Shown here in pieces: positions 34,010 through 45,426 of a stretch of DNA of 64,000 nt. How positions within the stretch are numbered: the stretch's first letter is position 1; each line of letters opens with the position of its first letter. The stretch is from contig NC_081543.1 in the NCBI RefSeq assembly GCF_901000735.1, forward strand, positions 9,903,921-9,967,920, written 5' to 3'. A program made the position numbers and the translations under genes. The stretch is from Corylus avellana. Taxonomy: Eukaryota; Streptophyta; Magnoliopsida; Fagales; Betulaceae. Below the pieces are notes generated by a model. The model ran no database searches and was not told where the DNA came from. It was given only the letters and a program-made list of their open reading frames with translations.

Positions 34010-34523
34010 TCAGCGACGGCCATGATATGGGTATATTGAGCTACTACTAGTGCTTGCCTGTTGTGCACCAAAACTTAAAGCTGGGTGAAGAAGCTCTGCC
34101 TGTGGGAAAGAGCCATTGGATGGCACGTCCAGCAGCAGATCCTGATCAGAATTTTCTTCAACAAAACGTAATGAATCCAGCATGAGGGAGCTACCATCAG
34201 GAGGCAAAGCAAACAGGCTTCTTGGACTAAAGCAAGAACCATCATTGTCTATGAGCTCCTTGTTCTCATAGCTAGCCTTCATGATCACCCTTTTTGGGCA
34301 CTTCATCATTGTCTTTACTTCTGCGAGATGCAAGATACTTCTTAAGAACCATTTCAGTGTACATGTTTAACTTATTTCAAAGAGAACAAACATTTTATTT
34401 AATGGTAAAGTGATATTGCAGCTCAGATGGTTCACTCAATGGAACAAAGTAAGTTGTTCATAGGGCTTAGCATATGAAGTCATCATGTCATACTCAAACA
34501 ACCACGATAATTGCATGTTTGTA

Positions 34524-34558
<35 letters not shown>

Positions 34559-37500
34559 AATTTCTCAGTACTTATCCATTTTCTTGGTGAAAATAAGTGC
34601 ACATTTGTTTTGTCTTATTACTATGCCTCGGTATCCCAAGTCCAAGAGCACTTTATAGGCCCCATAATGCTGTTCTGTCAAACATATGAGTCATGACCTT
34701 AGACTATGTATACACAATGCCTAGTAGTACAACCCTCAGTGTCCAGTCCAAAACTGATTATCAGGAATCTGTGCTTCCAGACAGTGCAAAACCACCCAGA
34801 ACCATAACAATGGAATGCAACCAATGGGTGGACAGAACAAGCGGAACTGAGGAAAGCAAGGAGAGAAGGCAGAGGACTTAGATATGTTTTTATTGTAATT
34901 AACCAGTCAGTGTGAAATGCGCAGTCTTTATCTAATTAACATATTATACATTTAAAATGAAATGCAACCTAAACAAAAAGGGACAAAGATGACGGGAAAA
35001 TAAAGGGTTTAGAATTTTTTATGGATGCATTTTCAAAATCTGGATTTAAAGATTGTACATGAGTTGTAAACAAGACTGTCATTTAAGCCCATCAGTTGTA
35101 TAACACCTCCTTGTATAAGGCAAAGAAATTCACTCAGCTTTCTGAAGCCCCTTTTTAGGCTTCTCAAGTGTTTTTTTCTCCTTTTCACAGGAAAACCTAA
35201 GCATAGGAAAACCCAAGCCAAGTTAAACCATTTGTAGTGTTTCCAGCAAATATATTTAGACAAAAACGGGGCCACTCATCAAATAGAGCCAAAAATAAAA
35301 TTTTATATTAACCTGGAAGATTTTGACTTTGGCTGTCACGCGATCTCTTGACATTTGTTAAATTACTTGCTGCAGTGGCATTAGGTCCTAAAGCACCAGA
35401 TCCTCCAGCACCATTTTGACATTTCTGCAACCAAATAAAGATGTTAATAAGTTGCTATACAGCTTCACAATCATTTTTCCTTGATATCTAATGATATTTC
35501 AGATCTTAATAGCTAGCTTAAACCTTAAGTAGATGATAGCTTTCAACCCATTTGCATTTTGATGAATTGGATAATGCAAGCCTTTTCAAAGTCTTGCAGT
35601 CTTCAGATTTTGCCCCTGAGAAGGAGATATCAAAGACCCCTTCCGCAAGCAGTTGCTGAAAGTAAATTAAGTTCTCCTTGAATTGTGGACTATCAAACAT
35701 GCTTTTGAGGCTGCTGCATGCAACAGTTTAAACCATCATGAGGGCGGGGATCATGTCTCAACTTCATAAATCCTATTATATAGGATAGTGAATGACACTT
35801 GCAAAAGAAGCTTAAACATCAAGAGTGTCTTTCTTTTTAGGGGTGTGTCTGTGCAGCTATGACTTGATCTCACGTAGCAACATCACTCTATTCTAAAAGA
35901 CAGGCATGTGTACTCAATTGCAGGTGTATGAAATGAAATGATTTTCAAACACCCCAAATATGAACATAGGATATTCATGCATGCTATTTTGCAAAGGATG
36001 TATTGCTGACATATGGCATACGCAATGTGTTTCATCTCAATGCTCATTGTTGCAGCCAAAACAATTTATAGAGAGTATTCTGTGGTCAACAGAAAAATGT
36101 TAAGATTATATTTATGAAAAGGATTCTAACCTATCAGGAACTTTAACAGGATCAACTGGAGATAGATACTTGAGTAATTGTTGTTGCTCCTCATTTGTCA
36201 GGTGTCTCATAAACCCCTCAAAGTTCAAAACATCCTACAACCAACATGAACTGCAATTATAATAAGCACTCAACGAATCGAGGAGTCACAATACTAAACA
36301 CATCAATTAATCTGGATTCAGAAGCACTCTGCAGCAGGATATATAGGAATAAGGCCAGAATTGCAGAGATAATGGCCCCAAAAAAGAGAAGAAAATCAGA
36401 ATTTTTAAACAATGTGTATTATGCTCTGTAAGGATGTGTACAGTTTAGGGTGCTTGTAGAAAAGGAGAACTTGATCACAAGCGTTATTTGCAATTAGTTA
36501 AATAGAAACACCAAATTTGAGGAGCTCAGCTTCTGTGATACAACCAAAGAAGAAGCATAGGAACAAAACTTACATTCAAATCTATATAACACAGTGGTGA
36601 CTTGTGGCTAGAGAGGATTTGTTGGTTTTCATTCTGAAACTTGTCCCTGCAATTTCAAGCAGCATCAGAAATATTCATTATGGTGAGAAAGATTCTTTCA
36701 ATTTCATCCCCCAACAATGGAGTAACAGTTTCTTTGCTTTGTTATGATATTATCCATGACTCACACTCGTGTAGGAGAAGTTATCACAGAACTTGTGTTT
36801 GTATTTTCATACATAATTATGCACGAGTTCTGAAACCAGTGTAGGAAGAAGGTACCTTTTAAGTTGCTCTGGTTGCAACCCTTGTCCAGCATGGCTCTTC
36901 ATTTTTTCGACCCCAGGACTTGGAAAACAGACACCCTTGCTACCACTATGTACAGAAGGGATTGCCCAATGGGAATAAGCCTCATTTGATGGAAATTGTT
37001 TGTTCTCAACCGAAAGCGAGCTAGCTTCAGATTCCTCATCTCGAGCTATTGAGCTCGGATGCCTAATGAGAACACTTCCATGTCCTATCTCAACAGAAAC
37101 CATTGGTGTTTCACTCTCAAAAAGCAGATCCTCTTCAGAAGATCCAGAGAAATATGAAGATTGTTGTTCATGTAAAATAGTATATAGATCTTTTGTTAGC
37201 TTCTCAACTGGAGATGGCTTTGAACGACTCACACAGGTCCTTTTCCTAGAAGGCACTGTTGTATCCCACACCATTGATTGAGCTGGACCTGGAAGGAGAC
37301 CAATTGGACACCATATATGGTCAGAATTACACAGCTACCATGAAATAGCATAAAACTTCAAAATACTGCATGGGAAAATGAAAAAGTGCCCTTTATGGAG
37401 AACTAAAAGAAAAGAGATTGAAAAAAAAAATTGCAGTTGAAACTCAATTCTGATAAAGTTGTACTACCCAAGGAAAAGACTAAAAAAATTCGAACAATGA

Positions 37501-37837
37501 ATATATCAAATAAACAGGAACTTTCAGTTACAACTAGAACTTTGCCTGAGGGATATCGACGATATTAAATCACAAGGGGAAATAAAATCATGGAAATGAA
37601 GTTAATTATACTAAATTAATAAGGCATTTACCATAATGATTATTTGTTAGTGTTTTTTTTTTTTTTAATGAATAAAAATAAGGCTATTTGTTAGTGTAAT
37701 ATAACCTTGAAGTACTCACACAATATGAGATGAACATGATGTGCATAGCAGCTTACTTCCAAATTGCACATTCTAAAAAATGAAAGGAGGGCACTTCTTT
37801 TTCTTTTTTAATAACATTTGACTCGTATCTAACAAGA

Positions 37838-37877
<40 letters not shown>

Positions 37878-40800
37878 TGTTTTCTTTGAAACCCTTTCCT
37901 GAATCCACCTTTCCATAATATCAAACATAAAACTTATAAATTTCAACTGGCAGATAGTAATCCCCAAAGACTACTAGTTCCAGCGAGTGCCCAACCTGTC
38001 AAATCACTTGCATCTGCACCACCAAATTGTGCACAGCTCTCCGAATTAGATATGGCTGATCCGGAACTCGATCTATTACTTGTATCTTCATCTATCACTT
38101 TTCGAAAGCCCGGGTTGTAATCAGCGGCACCCCCTCCAACCAACGTATTTTCACTGGGCTGCTTTCTTTTGAGCAGTTTCACTTCTTTGTTCTTATTTAT
38201 TGATATACTCTTCACCCTGGAGACCCTGTGATCCTCATAATCATCAGGTTCTGCCCGAGCATGTAGAGGAGTATAATTTGCAAGTGTTCCCTTTGTCCTC
38301 CACCGAGACCCACAAGCATTGCACAAGACTGGCTTCTCAGGAGGCCCATTGCGCCAAAGAGGAGTGCCTGTTGCAAGGCTTGGTTGTCAGCAGTCAATAC
38401 ACATTGAAAGACATTAGGCAAAAGTAAGAAAGATCTAGACAGAATAACATAGAACCATCAAGCAATTTCTCATCTACAAGTTTAAAATAATCGAATTTCA
38501 GTTGTCGTAAACAAGAACCCCAGCTAAACTGAGATGTCATGTCATTAGTGTATCAAGAAGTGATAAACTTAGAAGATGAAAATGTACATGCCTGCCATGA
38601 ATAAGGGAAAAAGTTTAGTGTATCTGCATAGAAAAGATTAAACATTTTTATGATGAAGTTGGTATTTTTCACACATAGATGTTTCTGTTGCAATGGAAGC
38701 TTGGAATCAGACAATTGTTCCTGCATTCTAACCAACTGTACAAGCAAAGAGCAGCATACATGGAAGCCATACTTAATAAATAAATTATGATTAAATGTCT
38801 TTTATCACACAATAGAATGATATACCATGGATCCAACAACAGATGGATTCAGGACACTATGATGAAAAATCCCAAATCTCCGCTTGGCTCTAGTTTGTCA
38901 ACTAAACATGAAATTGACTTGGGAGCATAAGCTCAGACCAGGTATGAAAGTTGTATTGAACTCAGAGTAAAAAGTAGCCCAGCACAACATCTTGTTAACA
39001 AATTCTTTTTTATTTTTGATGATGAGGAACCCCTCTAAGGCAGAGCCACTTCGTATACCCACCCATGTCAGATAAACCTTGGACCTATGTAAAGCACCTC
39101 CTCCACACATATCAGATAATACTCCGACTTCACCGGCAGATTGGCCCCAAAGAATTATTTGCACCCTAGGGGATTCAGACCTTAGACTTGATGAAAATGT
39201 CACCAAGACCAAGGCCCTTGCCACTTGAGCCAACACCTTGGGGTTCCAATAGTATAGAAAACTATTGTTTTTTGAATTGGAATGAAGTAATTAACTAACA
39301 ATCTAATTCTTCCACATGCTAGAAAAGTAATTGTAATCCTGACAAGTACTTCATTGCAACTAGGATGTCCATGACAAACTTCTTCTCACACCCATTTGTC
39401 CGTTTCATTTCTACCTGCAAAAGTGATTCAGTTTCTATCCCCGCATAATTACCATGCACTTTGTCCTTTATAGAATTTGTTGAAGAAAGGACAAAGTGCA
39501 TGGTAATTATGAGGGGATAGAAACAGAATCACTTTTGCAAGTAGAAATGAATTGGACAAATAGGTGAGAAGAAGTTTGGCATGGACATCCTAGTTACAAT
39601 GAAAGACTTGTCAGGATTACAACTACTTTTTCTAGCATGTAGAGGAACTAGATTGTTAGTTCATTACTTCATTCCAATTGAAAAAACAATAATTTTCTAT
39701 ACTAAAAAATGCAAACCTAGGTTGGCAAATGGCTGAGACAAGGGGCACTGACTGTTATAGAGAAAATCAACAGTAAATGATACTGCTTTTGAGGTTTTCC
39801 TTACAACAGCACCCTTGGCCGTCAGTATAAGAGGCAACTCCCAAATCCAATTAAGCATTGTGAAATCTTCAACTCATTTCTCCAACAAGTGAAAGCTCAT
39901 ACTAGGAGATAACAATCTTTCCCCCCACCCCACCCCCCCCTCTTGCACTACTGCTATTCAAAAGACTCATGAGCAAAAGGAATACTTATATCACTGACTC
40001 CAGATGATTAAAATGAAACTTCGTTTTTGAGAATAACAAACCAAGCTCTGTTGGAGTGATAAAGGAACAGTTGCGAGTGACTTTAGAGTCTACCACAATA
40101 CAGATAATCCTTGTCAGGAATTGGATTGAAGAGCTTGGGACACAAGCTTCAGAACAATTTCCATCCAATGAAATTGAAAATGAGAGTTGGGATAAAAACT
40201 CCACATTGAAAGAGCAAGCGAAATCAATCTAAATGAAAAAGAGAAATACTACACATCCTTCCAAGTCCTCCCCCTGCGACCCCCCGTGACATCGTAGTGA
40301 AAATCACCATTGGATGCTACATGTACTTTCATTTGTAATTTGATTCAAGGGTGATTTTCACTGCGAAGTTAGGGAGTGAACACTTGGGAATATATGTAGC
40401 TCTCCTCCTATGAAAAATGGGCAGTTCTGTAGGACTGTAGGAGTAGTTCTCAGTTAAGCCACAAGCCTTGGGAGTAAGCATGAGTATTGATGTTTGAGAG
40501 AATGCTAGCACAAACACTCTCCAATGACGCAGCATAAGAAAAGGTTCAGAAGGAACACAGGAAGATACCCATCATGAACATTGCCCAAGGCATAGAGGAA
40601 CTGAAACACGGGTTACACACAAAAAAGTACATTTTTGTGAATGAATAAACTTCAGTTAGCAAAGAAATACAAACAGCAACTACAGTTTGGCTTGGTTCAC
40701 AACACGTCGAGAGCAATGGGAAAGTAAAACAAATAACTTATAGACTCTGCAGTTACCCATTATTCAACAGACTCCAAACTCGGATTTACACTTCAAGGAA

Positions 40801-41211
40801 ACAAACACAAACAGAGACATAAAAGTAAAGGGTTTGGGAAATAATCGAAAAGTGAAAAATAAATTCGTGAACAAATTCGAATCCGAAACAACTACAGAGA
40901 TTCAGAAAAGCAAGAATACTTGTAGCTCTGGATTATGCATACAGAAAAACACAGAGAGCAGCACATACGGTAAACTCATTTCCCTTGTCCAACTAATCTC
41001 TTCCCTTTTGCTCATCGTTATTGTTTTCCAGGAAAGAATTATTTATTTGAGCACAAAACCCATTTGCATAATATTTACTAGAAAATTATAACAATGAAGA
41101 AACCAATTTTTTCTTGTATGTCCAAAATTTATTAAAAAGAAAAAAAAAAAGTTGGAGAAACAAGAACTCACTTGTAACTCCACAGTGATAGCAAGGCCCT
41201 TGCTTGCCCAT
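34010..41211 (-). CDS. GATA transcription factor 26/27-like with C-terminal DEUBAD-type domain
   Basis: Eight exons on the minus strand: 41211-41172, 38367-37996, 37288-36856, 36646-36574, 36234-36131, 35710-35524, 35424-35313, 34320-34010. All borders are GT-AG and the sum is 544 codons (543 aa). The N-terminus is a GATA zinc finger starting [20 protein letters not shown] with [12 protein letters not shown] (C-x2-C-x18-C-x2-C), followed by the conserved basic stretch [20 protein letters not shown] and LLKRK. The middle region is Ser-rich ([19 protein letters not shown]). Exons 4-6 encode a helical domain with [20 protein letters not shown] and [20 protein letters not shown], like the ASXH/DEUBAD domain of this plant subclass. 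The end is [24 protein letters not shown] and a serine run. It is a nuclear DNA-binding regulator of unknown target. Intron 1 (2.8 kb) carries a SINE, a long hairpin and a MITE. The exon 6 acceptor is a tandem CAGCAG. Confidence 0.95.
34528..34556. repeat. (GA)n microsatellite in GATA intron 7
   Basis: About 14 uninterrupted AG units, inside intron 7 (34321-35312). Confidence 0.9.
37841..37874. repeat. (CT)n microsatellite in GATA intron 2
   Basis: About 17 CT units, inside intron 2 (37289-37995). On the transcribed (minus) strand it is a GA tract. Confidence 0.9.
39006..39246 (-). repeat. tRNA-derived SINE, family 1, copy in GATA intron 1
   Basis: On the minus strand: start AACCCCAAGGTGTTGG, box A TGGCTCAAGTGGCAAGG, box B GGTCTGAATCC, then GGTGCAAATAATTCTTTG and GAGGGGTTCCTCATC and an A-rich 3' tail. 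The host gene is transcribed on the same strand, so this SINE is in sense in the pre-mRNA. No clear target duplication. It abuts the hairpin that starts at 39251. Confidence 0.8.
39251..39703. repeat. long near-perfect hairpin (218-bp arms, 16-nt loop) in GATA intron 1
   Basis: The left arm 39251-39469 and right arm 39486-39703 are inverted copies at roughly 90% identity: AGTATAGAAAAC / TTTTCTATACT at the base and ACCATGCACTTTGTCCTTT / AAAGGACAAAGTGCATGGT at the loop. The left arm contains an open frame on the minus strand ([20 protein letters not shown] ...), and the right arm read on the plus strand gives [20 protein letters not shown], then a stop. So the duplicated unit may be a gene fragment. 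The family was not recognised. Transcribed within the intron, it would fold into long dsRNA. Confidence 0.8.
40241..40405. mobile_element. hairpin MITE (GAGAAATACTACA) in GATA intron 1
   Basis: The left arm GAGAAATACTACACATCCTT ... GTAGTGAAAATCACCATTG pairs with the right arm AAGGGTGATTTTCACTGC ... TATATGTAGCTCTCC. Non-coding, about 165 bp. Confidence 0.6.
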
Positions 41212-42628
41212 GTCTTTCTCTTTTCCTCAAGTGAAGAAAAAATAAATTCAAAGGAAATTCACAGGGAAAAAAGATAAATAGAGGGGAAAAAGAAAAGACG
41301 GAAAACCAATTTATTGACAAAAAGTTGAGAATTTTGGAAAAACAAACAAAAACTTTGAGAAAATATAATTGTTCTCTTCAAGCCTTGTTTGGCATCATAC
41401 TACTGGGTATGAAGGCTTTTCTGCAACAACCCAGAAAAAGAGTTTGCACAACAAAGCAAAAGCCAAGAGACCCAGAAGAGGCTTATGTCTTATTGTCCCA
41501 TAAAAATCACAGAGAACATCCAAAAATCAACAAGAAATAAGAGGGATTTAGAGGGGTATTTTCATCTAGGAATCTGTACAATCCAATGGAAAGGAAAAGA
41601 CCATTGGAGGAATCTCATAAATGGCTGTGGAAAAAGGAAGGAGAAATGGGCTGGGGAGAAAGAGAAAGAGGGGTCTGTATGTGTGTGTGTGACCTCTTCT
41701 TCTTGTATTGTATATGAAGTAAATGCTCAGCTTTCTTTTACTTTATTTTTTATGTTGTTGAAAGATTTTTAATTTCATTCCCTTTTTATTACTGTAAAAA
41801 ATTACAAAAAGATTAATTTTTTTTTTACCCACCAATTAGAGTGAGTTTACACGAATATTATTTCATATATGCTCTGTTGACTACGGACTTTTCTTGCTCT
41901 GTTTATAAGTTTTCAAACATATATTCATTAAGTTATTACCTTTTTCAGTCCAAAAACATAAAAACCCACAAAATAAAAATGGACCATTGTTTTATTTTAA
42001 AACAGGCTGAAATTTTGGGAGAAATTTAACATCGAGTGCTCGGTAATTTTTTTAACGGTCTAGATTTAATTTTAAATTATTTATGAAAAAATAAAGAGAG
42101 AATAAAGTTAAATTTAAGAAACTATGCTGAAATAAAAGAAAAAGAAAGACCTATTGCTCTATACCTAGAAAACAATAAAAAGGGAGGAAGAAACAAAACT
42201 GTCAGAGTCTTGTTTGGCTAAATTATTTATTTCCTCCTCCTACTACTACTACTACTACTTCCTTTTCTTTATTTTCTTTTTGAAAAAAAAAAAAAAAAGG
42301 AGGAAATTATTCATATCCTCATGGGCTTGATGACATGATGGTGATAAATATTGAGTTGGTCTTTATAAAAAGAATAGAGTCTAAAGTCACCGCCTGCCTG
42401 CTCATTGGTTGTTACAAAACCCATTACTCACGGTTGATTCGCCAATCAAATTACAATGACAAGGGCCCCACCAGATTAACATTGTTCTCCTTCATGCCTT
42501 TGTTTTGGACTTTTGATTATGAGGAAATTTCTAAATCATTTTTGTATAATGTATTTAATTTAATTAATACAATTTCGTAAATTGTAATACGTACGGTTGT
42601 CATACAATTTGAATGACGTGGCAATAAA

Positions 42629-42799
42629 GAGTAATGTTAAGAATCGTTTTTTTATTCTCTTAAAATTAATGTGGCTTTTAAAATCACCATTGGATTAAAA
42701 TTCAAGTATGATTCATCTCAAATTTAATGGTGATTTTAAAAGCCACATCAGCTTTAAGAGGATAAAAGTATGATAAAAAGATGATTTCTAACATTACTC
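42629..42799. mobile_element. hairpin MITE (GAGTAATGTTA family), copy 1
   Basis: The arms GAGTAATGTTAAGAATC ... ATGTGGCTTTTAAAATCACC and GGTGATTTTAAAAGCCACAT ... TAACATTACTC pair over almost the whole 171 bp. Confidence 0.75.
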
Positions 42800-44743
42800 G
42801 GCAAAATAAAAGTTCATGATTAATTTTTTTTTTATGAGTATTGGTCCAAATATGATAGTGGTAAAAGAGTCTCCTAAATGGCAAACTCGCTCTTTACCCT
42901 TTAAGTGCTTATTTCTAACGTGGCAGTTGACACGTCAGTTTTTTGTTGTATCGTTTTTTAATCTCATCTATTTACTCTCTTTCTAGAATTGTCAGGTTAA
43001 TAACTAAGACCTTAAAACCGTAAAAGAGAAAGTTCGTGTAGGGTTGGTCTACTCTTTTAACTTGTTTTTTTTTTTTTTTTTTTTGCAAATATTATGAAAA
43101 AAGAAAAGGACAATAGTATGTCCATGTCCATTATACATAGTGGGCATCCCATGAATGAATTGACTGACTGGTTTGGTGCCATGTGGAAATGGTAGTATTT
43201 TTTTTTTTTCAGTCTGCCTTAAAATTTTGGCCCCTCTTAACCTCTAAATTTGCACAATTGCACCAAAAAGGTCAGTATGACCAGGGGCATTTTAGGCAAT
43301 TAGTTGAATGGTTCTTTTCATCAAATAGAGTATGATTATGCACCTAAACCCCACTGATAGACAGCTCAAGAAATCGTCTCCAAATCCTACGGCCCAGAAT
43401 AATCAATCCTATGGAACCGAAAAATAGGTCAAATACCCAAACGTCATGCAAAGTAATTGCTCAGAAAATAAAAATAAATAAATAAATAAAAAGAAAGAAA
43501 AATTGACTTGTAATTGTACAACGCATTTCTTGCCTGTTTCTCTTTTACAAGTACTGACTGCGTCTTTGCATCTAGACCCTTCATTTTGATCAAAAGTTGT
43601 TTAAGATAGGCCCAATCACAGACACATCTTTGATAACCACCCTCCGATTTGCTGATATTTTCTAAGTTGTTCTTTTATGAACTAAATTATTAGAAAAATG
43701 GTACATGATAATATAAAAAAATGACAAGATTTGGGTATTCTAACTTAACTCTTCAAACACTCAATGGTCCTGATTAATTCAAACAGGCCACGTTGCTGGC
43801 AGCACACCATTGCTGAAAATTCGTCATTTATTATTACTTCATTTGTTAAAAAGTAAAAGAAAAATGAAATTAAAACACTAAATAAAAAATTGAAATAATC
43901 TAGTCAGACTCATTGGTGGATCCCTGGCAGAGCTTCTCCTTTCCCCTACAGTTTTTCTTTTTCTTTAAAAAAAAAAAAAAAAATCTCTTTTACACTTATT
44001 TATTTCATCTAATATAATGTTTTAAGTGATTTATATTTTTATTTTGTAAGCCACTTAAAATATAATATGTCAACTAATATAATATGGGTGTGATAATCGG
44101 GTATAAAATTTAACATTACTCGAAAATAAAACAATAATTAAGTCAAGAATAATATGCTACCATTCACATTTATTTTATTACACCCATTTTCATGTAACAT
44201 AAGCTAATTTAAAACTTTTAGATAAATATAATTTAACCCTCTTAACTAACAACTATTTTTTATTTAGCCATATGAACCGACCAGTGTGATACTTAAATAT
44301 ACCAAACTACCATTTTGTTATAATTAATCCCCTGGGCTAGTGTTGATCGCCTATTTAGATGGAAAAATCATATTTGACCAAATTCTCTCGAAACTACTCG
44401 TCTTTTGATCATTGAAAAATCAAATTTATCCTTTATAATTTTTAATCAATAAAAATGCTAAAAAAAAATGTGGGGTGACTCAACCTCCATCTAAACAGAT
44501 ATCGACTCTAATGGAGAAGCTTAAATGCAATGAAATAGTAGTTTGATATATCTAAATGTGACACATATCATTTCATGAGACTAAATAAAGAAATGTTTTG
44601 TTAATGTAGGAGGCTAAAGAATAGTTATCTCTTTGTTTTTTTAAGTGGTCATTCAACCCTTGCCACATCAATTAATGTAAAGGAAGTGTGATAAAATGGA
44701 CGTGAAAAATAAATGTATTCTTTAGTATAAGAGATTTTACGAG

Positions 44744-44906
44744 TGAGTAATGTTAAAATGAAAGTTAGAGTCCTCTCAAATATAGCGTGTCTTTTAAAAT
44801 TATTATTAAATTTTGATCTATCGATGAATTTAAAAGCCACGTCATATTCGAAAGAATTCAAAAAGTTGCAAAAAAGGGTCAAATTCTTAAGATTGCTAAT
44901 ATCACT
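44744..44906. mobile_element. hairpin MITE (GAGTAATGTTA family), degenerate copy 2
   Basis: The left arm GAGTAATGTTAAAATG with TAGCGTGTCTTTTAAAAT pairs with the right part ATTTAAAAGCCACGTCATAT and the terminal TTGCTAATATCAC. Confidence 0.5.
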
Positions 44907-45306
44907 ATGGGTCCATTAGAATTAGGTATGATTTATTGTGCATGCCACGTGTACAGCTAAGGTGCTAAGGTGCATGATTGGAGTAATGTGCAGAGCCACA
45001 GGAAGCTTTTCTGTCATCGATATAATTGAATATATAAAAGAGAAGCCGTCTTTATTAGGGCAGGCAGAAGCAAGAACATTATCTAATCTCCGGTACAACC
45101 AATGTTCATTTTTTTTCAATATGGAAAGGGAGGTCCCTAAGCTATACTAAAATTCTGAAAGCACCCCTCCTTGACATTTACTGATATTCCCCTAAAGCCC
45201 CTCTACCAACAACACCGCAGTACAACCGCGTCCCTGTGGAATAATATCCCTCCTTGTTCTCAATAAGACAGCTTTTCCTCATTATTATTTTTTACAAGTA
45301 TTTTTA

Positions 45307-45416
45307 TTTTTATTTTTTTATATGTCCACACAAGAAAATGGGCAGGAAGGATTCGAACAAGTAACCTTCGCTTAATTAGGCGTGGTCCATAGCCGATTGA
45401 ACTACCTATTTGTGAC
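45307..45416 (-). repeat. tRNA-derived SINE, family 2, best copy
   Basis: On the minus strand AGGTAGTTCAATCGGCTATG holds box A (TAGTTCAATCGG) and TTGTTCGAATCCTTCC holds box B. GTGTGGACATAT and an A/T-rich tail follow. The flanking direct repeat AGTATTTTTA is at 45297-45306 and 45417-45426. The tRNA-like head explains why the segment resembles a tRNA gene, but it cannot fold as a functional one. Confidence 0.75.
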
Positions 45417-45426
45417 AGTATTTTTA

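Larger units (their letters stand above)
41212..45296. other. GATA upstream region and intergenic DNA
   Basis: The first few hundred bases upstream of the GATA ATG contain its leader and promoter; no clear TATA box could be chosen. Beyond, the DNA is AT-rich with a (CTA)n tract near 42239-42258 and two hairpin MITEs (42629-42799, 44744-44906). No gene seen. Confidence 0.45.

Noticed and set aside
34511..34881. Frames in GATA intron 7 starting in the (GA)n tract
   Set aside because: They lie within a spliced intron, on the strand opposite to the gene, and start in a microsatellite.
45340..45410. tRNA-like segment with GTTCGAATCC
   Set aside because: It lacks paired acceptor and anticodon stems, sits between a 10-bp target duplication and has related copies, so it is a SINE head and not a tRNA gene.
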